A stretch of 64,000 nucleotides of DNA from contig NZ_AXAR01000007.1 of NCBI RefSeq assembly GCF_000472905.1, forward strand, positions 62,001 through 126,000, read 5' to 3'. Position numbers and translations under genes: made by a program. A model generated the notes under the pieces. It was not told where the DNA came from and ran no database searches. It was given only the letters and a program-made list of their open reading frames with translations. Shown here piece after piece: positions 53,876 through 62,750 of the stretch; positions within the stretch are counted from its first letter, which is position 1; each line of letters starts with the position of its first letter. The DNA comes from Alicyclobacillus pomorum DSM 14955. GTDB lineage: Bacteria; Bacillota; Bacilli; Alicyclobacillales; Alicyclobacillaceae.

Positions 53876-54625
53876 TCATCGTTCCTCCTTCAGTACTAGG
53901 TTTTGACCGCTCACTTGCATGCGAGAACCGCTGGGATACGGGAACTCGGAGCCGTCTAGCAAGGGATGAAACAGGCGTGAGATGACCTTCGCCACGTCGG
54001 CTGGATCTGCCAAGCCTTCGTCGCCCGGGCTGGCCGCTTCGTGCATGTCGGTCTGCATGTCGCTCGGATCGACCGAGTAGAACACAACAGGGCCTGCGGG
54101 GCGTTCGGCTGCCCAGGTCTTGGTGAGCAAATCAAGGGCAGCTTTGGAACTTCCGTACACGCCCCAACCAGGGTAGCCGCCCACCGCAGCGTCGCTGGAC
54201 AATGACAGGACGATGGCCTTCTTCTGTCGCTCAAGGTAAGGGCTGGCCTCCTGAATCAACATCATCGGGGCGAACGTATTGACCTCGAACACGTTGCGGA
54301 AGTTGGCCGCGGAGGTGTTGCTCAGTTGTGGAAGCGGCAGGTCTCCTAGTGTGGAAGCATTGTTGACGATGCCGTCCAACCTGCCGAAACGTTCGAGGGT
54401 CTGCTTCACGAAATGACCGCGAAAGTAGGGGGCTGCCACATCCCCAGTGAATCCGACCACGTTGCCAAGGGGCGCGAGTGATTGCAGTGCCTGCTTGAGC
54501 TGCTGTGTCCGCCGGGCGCAAATCGAAACCGATATCCCAAGCTGAAGAAGTTCTTTGGCCAGAGCGTAGCCCAGTCCCATACTGGCCCCCGTGATTGCGA
54601 TGACAGGTTGCGGTGTTGGCGTCAT
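53876..54625 (-). CDS. Short-chain dehydrogenase/reductase
   Basis: A 249-residue classical SDR: cofactor loop TGASMGLG, NNAS motif (VNNASTLGD), catalytic Ser in LSLSSDAAVGG and YGSSK (Tyr and Lys). An Arg-rich segment after beta-2 (CARRTQQL) favours NADPH. Substrate unknown. ATG 54625 behind GAGGAGG; the longer frame upstream lacks support. It is coupled to the QueA-like gene (TGACATG) and divergent from the next gene. Confidence 0.9.
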   Translation of the reverse strand: MTPTPQPVIAITGASMGLGYALAKELLQLGISVSICARRTQQLKQALQSLAPLGNVVGFTGDVAAPYFRGHFVKQTLERFGRLDGIVNNASTLGDLPLPQLSNTSAANFRNVFEVNTFAPMMLIQEASPYLERQKKAIVLSLSSDAAVGGYPGWGVYGSSKAALDLLTKTWAAERPAGPVVFYSVDPSDMQTDMHEAASPGDEGLADPADVAKVISRLFHPLLDGSEFPYPSGSRMQVSGQNLVLKEER

Positions 54626-54790
54626 ATTGTTGTCCTCCTCGTCGTCGGCCTGCAGCCGACTGTGTGTGAACACAGCGTACGACGTGAAGGGGGCGCCGGA
54701 CATCCAGCGCGCGGGTTAGGACGGTACGCCATCAGGATTAAGACTTTCGGCCTTCACAATCCTGTGAGGGAAGCTGGGCATACTCCCGAT

Positions 54791-55810
54791 ATGGGACATT
54801 CAATATGGAAGTGGTTCATCAACATCAGTCCAATTTGGAAGACGGCGTTGGCGGCAGGCGTGGCGTGGGAAGTCGCGCAGTGGACCGGATCAGAGCGCCC
54901 GTACTTCGCCCCGTTGGCCGCGATTTTATGTCTGCAGGTGACGGTGGAAGAGTCCATTTGGCGGGGGTATCAGCGGGTCATTGGGATTGTCGTCGGCGTT
55001 TTATTGGCCACAGGTATCGTGCGGTGGATTGGCCTGCACGGCTGGAGCATTGCTCTGATTGTGCTTATCGGCACGGGACTGGCGACCTGGCTCCGCCTTG
55101 GCTCGCAGGCGATTCCCCAGGTCGGTGTCAGTGCGATGATGGTCATGACCGTGGGCGGCCACCACTACACGTACTATGCGTACGAGAGGGTAGTAGATAC
55201 CGTACTCGGTGCTGTCATTGCTGTCTTGGTGAATATGTTTATTGTTCCGCCGGACTATACACCGACCGCAAGAGCCGCTGTGACGCAGGCCGGTGAGCGG
55301 CTTGCCAGCCGTTTTCGGGAAATGGGTGAATGGGCCTTGCAAGGTGCAGATTTGTCTGCCGGGGTGAAACTACAGAAGGAGACGCGAGGTTACATTGAAG
55401 AATTGCACCGCGCTTCCGACGATGTGCAGAAAGCCATCCGCGCTGTTCGATTCAGTCCATTGGTTGTGCACCGCAGCAACATCCTCATGAAACTGGAGAA
55501 AGACCTGTTTCACTTGCGGCAAGGATATGCGCACGCCGCCGGTTTGCTGCGAACGCTGATGGAATGGAAGGAAAGTGGGGCATTGGGAGACGATGCGTTG
55601 CGTGGATGGGGGCAGCGGATGATGGACGTGGGTCATGTTGTCTCTGCGTGGTCACAAACCGTGAGCGGATTGGACACCAGGACAGAAGCTGAGACGGCGG
55701 ATGCAGCGGCAACATCCATGAAGGAAAGCCTCGGGGATATATATGCGTACGAGGCTGCGCTGTGGAACGACCTGCGCCAAGTCATGCACGATTTTCGTGT
55801 GATAGAATAG
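54791..55810 (+). CDS. Aromatic acid exporter-like (ArAE_1/DUF939, FUSC-type) membrane protein
   Basis: 339 residues: an N-terminal half with about four to six membrane segments (SPIWKTALAAGVAWEVAQW, YFAPLAAILCLQVTVEES, MVMTVGGHHYTYYAYERVVD) and a soluble helical C-terminal half. This is the half-size FUSC/ArAE layout of Bacilli YqjA-type proteins. Possible role in exporting organic acids; unproven. ATG 54791 is chosen because the conserved N-terminus begins there, but its SD is weak. Confidence 0.82.
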   Translation: MGHSIWKWFINISPIWKTALAAGVAWEVAQWTGSERPYFAPLAAILCLQVTVEESIWRGYQRVIGIVVGVLLATGIVRWIGLHGWSIALIVLIGTGLATWLRLGSQAIPQVGVSAMMVMTVGGHHYTYYAYERVVDTVLGAVIAVLVNMFIVPPDYTPTARAAVTQAGERLASRFREMGEWALQGADLSAGVKLQKETRGYIEELHRASDDVQKAIRAVRFSPLVVHRSNILMKLEKDLFHLRQGYAHAAGLLRTLMEWKESGALGDDALRGWGQRMMDVGHVVSAWSQTVSGLDTRTEAETADAAATSMKESLGDIYAYEAALWNDLRQVMHDFRVIE

Positions 55811-55841
55811 GAGCGAATGGATTCGTGGGGGGAGTAGACTG

Positions 55842-56513
55842 GTGCAGGGACGCGTGTTTGGGGAAGTGTTTCTATCCGCCGCGAAGGCGCGCGAGGCGGT
55901 TCGCAACATCTTTTGCGTAGGACGGAATTACCAAGACCACGCCTTGGAACTGGGCAACGCAGTTCCAGAGGCGCCGTTGATTTTTGGCAAGCCGACACAT
56001 GCCATTGCAGTGGCGGCTGGAGACCTGGTCCTTCCCGAGGCGAGGGCCAATATTCATCATGAACTGGAGATTGTCTTATATATGCAGGACCGTCATCGTC
56101 CAGGCCGCGCTTACACGGAGAGTGTAGGTGGGATAGCGCTCGGCTTGGACTTGACGGACCGGGATGCGCAGAATCGGCTGAAGGCCGCTGGGCAGCCGTG
56201 GGAATTCGCGAAGGGATTCCGGAACTCCGCGGTGCTCACCGATTTCCGCAGGGTAAAAGACTGGGACTTGTTGGTGGAAACGCCGTTTACTCTTGAGAAA
56301 AATGGGACTATCGTCCAAAAAGGCGTTGCTCGCGACATGTTGTTTTCGTGGCAGGCGCTGCTGGACTACATTGCGACACACTTTGACTTGGCAGCGGGTG
56401 ACATTGTGTATACCGGGACACCCGCTGGGGTTGGTCCGCTGGACCACGACGACCATGTAACCCTCGCTTTCGCGGGAGAGCCGTGGGGACACTGTCGGGT
56501 CCTGCGAGGATAA
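55842..56513 (+). CDS. Fumarylacetoacetate hydrolase family protein
   Basis: 223 residues of FAH fold. The metal ligands are in HHELEIVLYM (E-x-E) and GLDLTDRDAQ (D), with the catalytic-region Lys in WEFAKGFRNS and TGTPAGVGPL at the end. Members hydrolyse or decarboxylate 2-oxo acids (oxaloacetate, acylpyruvates); the exact substrate cannot be read. GTG 55842 with GGGGGAG 7 nt upstream. It is followed 14 nt later by the DtxR-type gene. Confidence 0.9.
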   Translation: MQGRVFGEVFLSAAKAREAVRNIFCVGRNYQDHALELGNAVPEAPLIFGKPTHAIAVAAGDLVLPEARANIHHELEIVLYMQDRHRPGRAYTESVGGIALGLDLTDRDAQNRLKAAGQPWEFAKGFRNSAVLTDFRRVKDWDLLVETPFTLEKNGTIVQKGVARDMLFSWQALLDYIATHFDLAAGDIVYTGTPAGVGPLDHDDHVTLAFAGEPWGHCRVLRG

Positions 56514-56527
56514 GAGAGGAGGACGCA

Positions 56528-57217
56528 GTGGTGCCACGCACACACGGACTGGAACAGTACCTCGAGGCCATCTACGTACTAGACACGGAAGGTGAGACGG
56601 TGCTGGCCTCCGTACTGGCTGATTACTTACATGTTGCGCGGCCGACCGTGACACAGACCGTGCAGCGAATGACGGCAGCAGGATACGTCACATCGGGCGA
56701 AGGGCGTGAAATCGTGCTGACGCCGGAGGGTCGCAAGAAAGCGGAGGTGATTGTCCGGCGCCACCGGCTCTTGGAGCGCTGGCTGAGCGATGAACTCGGG
56801 CTGGACTGGGCGGACGCCCACGTGGAGGCGGGGCGCTTGGAACACGCCGTGTCGCCGCTGGTGGAAGAGAGGTTGTACGAGAAACTCGGGCACCCGACCA
56901 CATGCCCCCACGGCAACGTGATTCCTGGGTCAGGCGCACGCCAAACCAAGGGCACTCCATTAACGGACATTGCGGCACCGGCCACGGTCAAGGTCATCCG
57001 CATTTACGAGCAGGCGGAGGAAGACCTTGATCTATTGCGCTTTCTCCACACGGCCGGCATCGTACCGGGAGCCATTTTGGACGTGCCCGATGGGCGGAGC
57101 CCGTATGAGGTGGGTGTACCCATTCGCGTCGGAGACCAGTCGTACGCATTAGACGAGCAGGTGGCGCGTCGAATTCTCGTGGCGCCTGAAAACCCGGCGC
57201 CGTCAGAGGAGACGTAA
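56528..57217 (+). CDS. DtxR/MntR-family metalloregulator with FeoA-like domain
   Basis: 229 residues: a winged helix (SVLADYLHVARPTVTQTVQR), a dimerisation/metal domain and a C-terminal SH3/FeoA-like domain. The numbering aligns exactly with DtxR: His79, Glu83 and His98 of the ancillary site and Glu105/His106 are present, but Met10 is Gln and Cys102 is Gly. MntR-type Asp8 and Glu99 are also absent at those places. GTG 56528 or 56531 behind GAGGAGG. Metal identity is open. Likely targets are metal uptake genes; none adjoin. Confidence 0.9.
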   Translation: MVPRTHGLEQYLEAIYVLDTEGETVLASVLADYLHVARPTVTQTVQRMTAAGYVTSGEGREIVLTPEGRKKAEVIVRRHRLLERWLSDELGLDWADAHVEAGRLEHAVSPLVEERLYEKLGHPTTCPHGNVIPGSGARQTKGTPLTDIAAPATVKVIRIYEQAEEDLDLLRFLHTAGIVPGAILDVPDGRSPYEVGVPIRVGDQSYALDEQVARRILVAPENPAPSEET

Positions 57218-57256
57218 GCGCAGTCGGTCACCAAAGCGCAGAATGTCGAACATCCG

Positions 57257-57305
57257 GCATAAAACCGAAAACCTTCGCTCATTTTATAGGGGAAGCGAGC
57301 GAAGG
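57257..57305 (+). promoter_or_regulatory. Sigma-G type promoter inside an SD-sequestering hairpin
   Basis: GCATA (57257-57261), 18-nt spacer, CATTTTA (57280-57286) matches the sigma-G consensus except for the M position. A 9-bp perfect inverted repeat CCTTCGCTC (57272-57280) / GAGCGAAGG (57297-57305) surrounds it, and its 3' arm begins the gene's SD (GAAGGAG). Transcripts from this promoter would start near 57293, after the 5' arm. Confidence 0.7.
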
Positions 57306-57314
57306 AGTGTTCGG

Positions 57315-58196
57315 ATGAACGGGCTACGTGAACGAATTCGAAGACACAAATGCAAACGGTTGACGTCCAAATTCGCGACATTCGCGTTGACAATCCTCTT
57401 TGGCATGGCTGCGTGCTTGGTTCAAGGATCAAGTGTTGACGCTGCGGAGCGGGTTTTCATCAACGCGAAGTCGGCGATTGTCATGGACGCGGATTCAGGA
57501 AAAGTAATGTACAGCAAGAACGTGGATACTCCGATGTATCCAGCCAGTACCACCAAACTGATGACCGCCATCTTGTTAGTGACCCACTTACAACCGACAG
57601 ATCCCGTGTACGTCAGCGCCACGGCCACGAGCCAGCCCCGAGTCCGTCTCGGCTTGAAGCCGGATACCACCATCACAGCCGAAGACGCGCTGCACGCCAT
57701 TCTGCTGAAGAGCGCGAACGACGTCGCTTACGCCGTAGCTGAGACGGTGGGCGGCTCTCAAGAAGGATTTGCGCGGATGATGAACCTCAAGGCGCGACTG
57801 ATTGGCTGCACGCACACCAACTTCATTACCCCCAACGGCTTGCATGACGACGACCACATGTCCACTGCGCGCGATATCGCGCTGATTCTCAAAGAAGCCA
57901 TCAAATATCCGCGCATTGTGGCTGCGATGCAGACCAAGGATTACACGGTGGCGTCCAAGAAGATTCGCAACGGAAACCGACTCATGTACCTGGAAAACAC
58001 CACTTTCGGAGACGTCATTGGGGGAAAGACCGGGTATACCTCCAAAGCCATGTATTGTCTGGCGTTTGCTGCGAAGCAAGGAGACCATGTTCGCATTTCG
58101 GTGGTTCTCGGCGCGCCGCGCAAGAGCCACATGTACCGGGAAACACGGCGGCTCCTGGAGTTTGCTGAGAAAGGTCGGTCGGTGAAACTGGTCTGA
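57315..58196 (+). CDS. D-alanyl-D-alanine carboxypeptidase, DacF-like
   Basis: A 293-residue low-molecular-weight PBP. Signal peptide ~22-44 (cut near VDA-AE). Active site SxxK in YPASTTKLM, SxN in LKSANDVAY, KTG in IGGKTGYTS. The C-terminal PBP5 domain and amphipathic anchor are missing, so it ends just after the catalytic core. It trims peptidoglycan cross-link peptides. The promoter type suggests forespore or sporulation expression, as for dacF. ATG 57315 behind GAAGGAG. Confidence 0.88.
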   Translation: MNGLRERIRRHKCKRLTSKFATFALTILFGMAACLVQGSSVDAAERVFINAKSAIVMDADSGKVMYSKNVDTPMYPASTTKLMTAILLVTHLQPTDPVYVSATATSQPRVRLGLKPDTTITAEDALHAILLKSANDVAYAVAETVGGSQEGFARMMNLKARLIGCTHTNFITPNGLHDDDHMSTARDIALILKEAIKYPRIVAAMQTKDYTVASKKIRNGNRLMYLENTTFGDVIGGKTGYTSKAMYCLAFAAKQGDHVRISVVLGAPRKSHMYRETRRLLEFAEKGRSVKLV

Positions 58197-58214
58197 GCGA
58201 GACGGCCCCATTGT

Positions 58215-58332
58215 CAACTCGCCTCCGCATGTGATATGTATTAACAAACGCTATTGAAAGCGTCGCGGAAATCCGGGATGCAGTAGTGTCCGGCGTAAAG
58301 TCTGCACGGACCACGTTTCGCGACGCGAGTTG
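58215..58332 (+). promoter_or_regulatory. Structured region upstream of the amino acid permease
   Basis: Long-range nested inverted repeats: CAACTCGC (58215-58222) with GCGAGTTG (58325-58332), and GCGTCGCGGAAA (58260-58271) with TTTCGCGACGC (58316-58326). Inside lie GTCCG / CGGAC arms. No known riboswitch consensus was recognised. The transcription start is not defined. Confidence 0.4.
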
Positions 58333-58363
58333 AGCTGAGCGCATCGGGAGAAGGAGAGTTAGC

Positions 58364-59719
58364 ATGAGTACAGGTCAGGAAGAGCAGAGTTTACAAAGGA
58401 GTCTCAAGGCGCGCCACATTATGATGATGGCCCTCGGCGGCGTCATCGGCGCGGGGTTGTTCCGGGGATCAGCGGACACCATCAGTGAGGCTGGACCCTC
58501 GGTGATTTTGGCATATCTGGTCGGCGGACTGATTCTCTTATTTGTTATGCAGGGACTGGCGGACATGACCGTGAAACACCCGGCGGCCAGGACATTTCGC
58601 GATTTGATTGAAACCGCCCTCGGGCGCTTCCCAGCCCACGTGGCAGCCTGGATGTACTGGCTGGATTGGGTGCTCGTGATGGCGGTGGAGACGTTTACTG
58701 CAGCTGCTCTGCTGCAGCGCTGGTTTCCTGGTGTTCCTCTGTGGTGCCTGTCCCTGATTGTTTCGGTTGCCATCACCTTGGTCAATCTATACCAGGTTGG
58801 CGTGTACGGCGAGACAGAGTATTGGCTGGCGGGCATCAAGATTGCCGTTTTGATTTTATTTATCTTCCTCGGCGGCGCCCTGTTGTTCACGGGATTCAAC
58901 CACCACCCCGCCGTTGGGTTTTCAAACGTCCTGAGCCACGGGGGACTGTTCCCGAAGGGGATTGCCGGATGGTTTTCGGCGATGGTCGTGGTCATGTTTT
59001 CATTTGGCGGCACAGAGATGGTCGGCATGGCCATTGGCGAGACGGAACACCCTGAGCGCGTCATTCCGCGGGCCGCGCGCGGTGTGATCTTCCGTATCTT
59101 GTTGTTTTACGTGCTGCCTTTGTTCGTCATCATCAGCCTGGTGCCGTGGAATCAGGTGAGTGCGGTAGGCAGTCCGTTTGTGACCGTCTTCGAGGCGATT
59201 GGCGTACCCGCTGTGCCGGATATCATGAACTTCGTCATACTGACAGCAGTACTGTCTACGGCCAATTCCGGGATGTTTGCAGCGTCTCGCGTGCTGTACT
59301 CCCAAGCGCTGGAAGGCCAGGCGCCGCGGTGGTTCGCACGCCTGTCCAAGCGAGGGGTCCCCGTACGCGCCCTCCTCGTGAGCACATCGTTTCTCTACGT
59401 GGGTGTCATTGTCGCTATCTTCGCCGGCGCTGACACGTTCAACTATCTTATGGTCATCCCAGGGTATTCTGTCGTACTGGTGTGGATGATGTTGGCGCTC
59501 GCTCACATTCGAAGCCGGGCGCGGGATGCTGAGCGTGGGTTTCCGTTCGGTTCTCTCGTTGCGCTGCTGGCTTTGGCAGTCATTTTCGTCGGCATTGTTG
59601 CGACCTCGCCGTTGTATGGAACGTTGCTGACCGCCGGCGCGGTAATCATCGTCTGTGTACTGTACGTGTTCACGAGCGGTGCATCCAATGGAAACACATC
59701 CTCATCAAAATTGATGTAA
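58364..59719 (+). CDS. Amino acid permease (APC superfamily)
   Basis: A 451-residue protein with 12 membrane segments. The first carries MMMALGGVIGAGLFRGSAD, the substrate-binding signature of the AAT/GABA permease group; also SFGGTEMVGMAIGETEHPER. It imports an amino acid with protons or cations; the substrate is not readable. ATG behind GGAGAAGGAG. A strong terminator follows. Confidence 0.92.
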   Translation: MSTGQEEQSLQRSLKARHIMMMALGGVIGAGLFRGSADTISEAGPSVILAYLVGGLILLFVMQGLADMTVKHPAARTFRDLIETALGRFPAHVAAWMYWLDWVLVMAVETFTAAALLQRWFPGVPLWCLSLIVSVAITLVNLYQVGVYGETEYWLAGIKIAVLILFIFLGGALLFTGFNHHPAVGFSNVLSHGGLFPKGIAGWFSAMVVVMFSFGGTEMVGMAIGETEHPERVIPRAARGVIFRILLFYVLPLFVIISLVPWNQVSAVGSPFVTVFEAIGVPAVPDIMNFVILTAVLSTANSGMFAASRVLYSQALEGQAPRWFARLSKRGVPVRALLVSTSFLYVGVIVAIFAGADTFNYLMVIPGYSVVLVWMMLALAHIRSRARDAERGFPFGSLVALLALAVIFVGIVATSPLYGTLLTAGAVIIVCVLYVFTSGASNGNTSSSKLM

Positions 59720-59724
59720 GCTGC

Positions 59725-59770
59725 TCACAAAGGCCTCCGTGTGCATCTCGCGCGGAGGCCTTTGTGGTTT
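59725..59770 (+). terminator. Intrinsic terminator after the permease
   Basis: Perfect 14-bp stem CACAAAGGCCTCCG / CGGAGGCCTTTGTG, 13-nt loop, T-rich 3' side. Confidence 0.85.
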
Positions 59771-59872
59771 GGTCTACATTCAGACAGGCTCTCCCAGCAT
59801 ATGGTAAGTTGAAGGCGCTGATCCATTGAAGTCCAGATCCGTTGGGCATGTCGCGCTGGTGGGGGAGTGAGT

Positions 59873-60097
59873 ATGGGAAAATCGGTGGCACTTGCTTATG
59901 TACTCTGGTTCTTTCTCGGCTACTTGGGCATTCATCGAATGTACTGTGGCAAGGTTCCCAGCGGTGTCGCCATGTTGGCGTGCACTGTGATTGGGGGGCT
60001 CACGTTCCCAATTGTCATCGGGCACCTCTTGCTGTTCATCGTCGGCGTGTGGTGGCTCGTCGACCTTTTCCTTACCGCAGGTATGGCCATGCACTAA
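59873..60097 (+). CDS. TM2 domain protein
   Basis: A 74-residue protein with two membrane helices joined by the TM2 signature LGYLGIHRMYCGKVPSG. TM2 proteins are widespread, small and of unknown function. ATG 59873 follows GGGGGAG; a GTG 6 nt upstream is in frame. It precedes dusB by 157 nt. Confidence 0.88.
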   Translation: MGKSVALAYVLWFFLGYLGIHRMYCGKVPSGVAMLACTVIGGLTFPIVIGHLLLFIVGVWWLVDLFLTAGMAMH

Positions 60098-60254
60098 TCC
60101 TGCATATCGGGGATGACGACGCTGCTTTGGAAATGAAAATGGTTTGCACAGGCACTCCCGATTCTGGTACCTTATGTGAGTGACGTTTTGCAAAACACAG
60201 GAATGGTGCGGTGTTCAAAACGGCGTTCACATGAATGACGGAGGAGGGGATTGC

Positions 60255-61229
60255 ATGCAAATCGGCAACGTCGTGATTGACAATCCCGTGATCCTGGCGC
60301 CTATGGCTGGCGTGTGCAACCCACCGTTTCGGAAGATTGCCAAACACCTCGGCGCGGGCATGGTCTGCGCGGAGATGGTCAGTGATAAAGCGCTGGTGAA
60401 CGGGAGCAAAAAGAGCCAGCATATGTTAACGATACTCCCCGACGAGCATCCTGTGAGTTTGCAGCTTGTCGGCTACGATAAGGAATCCATGGTGATGGCC
60501 GCCGAGATGGTCGGCGAGACCAATGCGGACATTATCGATATCAATATGGGCTGTCCGGTCTTGAAAATCTACAAGAACGGTTCCGGAGCAGCACTCGCAC
60601 GCGATCCAAAATATGCTGCGGAGATTGTCCGCGCGGTCGTCAAACGGGTCAATAAACCTGTCACTGTCAAGTTCCGCAAAGGTTGGGACGACAATCACGT
60701 CAACGCTGTGGAAGTGGCCAAGGCGGTGGAAGATGCGGGCGCCCAGGCGGTGGCCGTGCATGGTCGGACGGCGAAGCAAATGTACAGCGGGCGCGCCGAC
60801 TGGTCTATTATTCGCCAAGTCAAAGAGGCGGTGAGCATTCCCGTCATCGGGAACGGCGACGTGGCGGAGCCGGAAGACGCGCTGCGACTGCTGAATGAGA
60901 CTGGGTGCGACGGCGTCATGGTAGGCCGTGCGGCACTCGGCAATCCATGGATTTTCCGCGAAATCACTCACTTCCTGAAAACCGGTCAACGGCTTCCACG
61001 GCCGAGTTTTGAAGAGCGCATCGAGGTGGCTATCAAGCACCTGCGCCTGTTGGTCGAGGATAAAGGGGAAGTTATCGGTGTTCGCGAGATGCGGAAGCAC
61101 GCGGCGTGGTACATCAAGGGCATGCCAGGAGCCGCTCAGCTTCGAGAGGAGATCAACAAGCAAACCACACAGGACGGCATGGAGGAACTACTCCGTGGGT
61201 ACCTCGAGAGCTTGCTGGTCGCAGTGTAA
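60255..61229 (+). CDS. dusB: tRNA-dihydrouridine synthase DusB
   Basis: A 324-residue FMN enzyme that reduces tRNA uridines (DusB type, U16/U17 region). The active Cys is in [11 protein letters not shown]; substrate and FMN motifs are [35 protein letters not shown] and NGDV. ATG 60255 behind GGAGGAGGGG. Terminator follows. Confidence 0.95.
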   Translation: MQIGNVVIDNPVILAPMAGVCNPPFRKIAKHLGAGMVCAEMVSDKALVNGSKKSQHMLTILPDEHPVSLQLVGYDKESMVMAAEMVGETNADIIDINMGCPVLKIYKNGSGAALARDPKYAAEIVRAVVKRVNKPVTVKFRKGWDDNHVNAVEVAKAVEDAGAQAVAVHGRTAKQMYSGRADWSIIRQVKEAVSIPVIGNGDVAEPEDALRLLNETGCDGVMVGRAALGNPWIFREITHFLKTGQRLPRPSFEERIEVAIKHLRLLVEDKGEVIGVREMRKHAAWYIKGMPGAAQLREEINKQTTQDGMEELLRGYLESLLVAV

Positions 61230-61285
61230 GTTTGCCGTCGCCATACAAGTGAACTGCGCACAACGCAGTTGCGAAGATTCAAAAT

Positions 61286-61320
61286 CCAAACGACCTGCCA
61301 CCCGTTGGCAGGTCGTTTGG
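61286..61320. terminator. Bidirectional terminator dusB / MFS
   Basis: Perfect 15-bp stem CCAAACGACCTGCCA / TGGCAGGTCGTTTGG with a 5-nt loop. It lies between two convergent genes. Confidence 0.82.
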
Positions 61321-61340
61321 TTATGTGAGGCTTCAGAACT

Positions 61341-62567
61341 TTACCCGATGTTTTCGCCTTTCGTCTCGCGTCCAAATCCGGATACCACGAGGAATCCCAT
61401 GATGAGTACAACGAAGAAGACGGTGAAAATGGTGCCGAACCCAACATGCGCCTCTATCAACGCACCGACCATCCACGGTGCTAGGATGGAGCCAATGCGT
61501 CCAAATCCTGCCGCCCATCCAATGCCAGACGCGCGGGCGTGTGTGGGAAATTGCTCGACAGTAAAAATGTACGTGCAAGCCCACGCACCGAGCATAAAGA
61601 AGTTCAGCAACAGGCCAAACGCGAGTACCCACGCAGTCCCGTATGCGAAGCCCAAGCCCAGCGTTGAGACCGCAGCGAGGAACATGAACGGAACCAGGGT
61701 GCGTTTGCGTCCCCACTTCTCCACGAGCCAAGCCGCTGCGAGATAACCCGGAATTTGAGCAATGTCCATAATCAGTACGTAGCTCAGGCTGTTGACGACC
61801 GAGTACCCTTTTTGGGCGAGGATGGAAGGTAGCCACAGAGCCACGCCGTAAAACGCAAAGTTCATGGCAAACCACAGCAGCCACGTGACAACCGTTCCCC
61901 GAATCACGCCTGGTTGCCACAGGGTGGAAAACGTCTTCGCAATGGACTGCCTCGTCAACGCCTGAAACTTCGGCGACTCCGGCAGTTGTCGCCGCAGCAC
62001 GAGGACGTACAGTGCGGGCAGCGCTCCAATCAAGAAAACCATGCGCCAACCGATGGATGGAATCACCAACCGCGAGATGATGGCCGCGGCCAGGGAGCCA
62101 AACGCGTAGAACATTTCGAGCAGGACGACGCGGCGGCCACGCTCCGAATCTTCCGAGGACTCCAGAACATACGTCGTGGCAATCGGCAGTTCGCCGCCAA
62201 GGCCAAATCCAACCAAGAACCGCAGGACCATGAAAATGCCGATGCCCCAGGCAAACGCCGTCAAGCCGGTGGCAACGCTGTAAATGAGCAGCGTCCACAT
62301 GAACATCGTTTTTCGCCCGAATCGGTCCGCAAGCAACCCTGCCAAAGCGGATCCGACCGCCATGCCGAGAAATCCAAGACTGCCGAGCAGCCCCGCAACG
62401 CTTTGATGCAGGTGCCATTGCTTTGACAGCACAACCAGAACAAATGAGAACAGCCCAACGTCCATCGAGTCAAACAAGAGCCCAACACCAGATACCATCA
62501 ACAGGCGCGTTTTCGAGACCGATTTGGACGGTGGCCGTATCTCCAGCGACGCCTCGTGCGTGGACAT
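61341..62567 (-). CDS. MFS transporter (sugar/acid symporter type)
   Basis: A 408-residue protein with 12 membrane segments and the MFS motif between helices 2 and 3 (GLLADRFGRKT) plus FGLGGELPIATT and PESPKFQ. These are typical of the sialate/aromatic-acid or sugar porter groups; the substrate is not assignable. ATG behind GGAAGGAG. It is divergent from the YhaO-like gene. Confidence 0.9.
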   Translation of the reverse strand: MSTHEASLEIRPPSKSVSKTRLLMVSGVGLLFDSMDVGLFSFVLVVLSKQWHLHQSVAGLLGSLGFLGMAVGSALAGLLADRFGRKTMFMWTLLIYSVATGLTAFAWGIGIFMVLRFLVGFGLGGELPIATTYVLESSEDSERGRRVVLLEMFYAFGSLAAAIISRLVIPSIGWRMVFLIGALPALYVLVLRRQLPESPKFQALTRQSIAKTFSTLWQPGVIRGTVVTWLLWFAMNFAFYGVALWLPSILAQKGYSVVNSLSYVLIMDIAQIPGYLAAAWLVEKWGRKRTLVPFMFLAAVSTLGLGFAYGTAWVLAFGLLLNFFMLGAWACTYIFTVEQFPTHARASGIGWAAGFGRIGSILAPWMVGALIEAHVGFGTIFTVFFVVLIMGFLVVSGFGRETKGENIG

Positions 62568-62750
62568 GGCAACGTGTCACTCCTTCCAAGATTCGTGACG
62601 ATGCTAGGTGCTATATCTATCGACATATGCCTACGCGCGACAATGTGTGCGAGAGGATCCGTGCTGCGTATGTGGATGGGGATGGAAATTGAATCCGAGG
62701 CGAGGATGGGCTACAGTGTAGGGATGAAAGGACAGTTCGGAGGGGTTATC

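Noticed and set aside
54482-54790. Longer start for the aromatic-exporter-like gene
   Set aside because: The extension is antisense to the SDR gene and has no conserved features.
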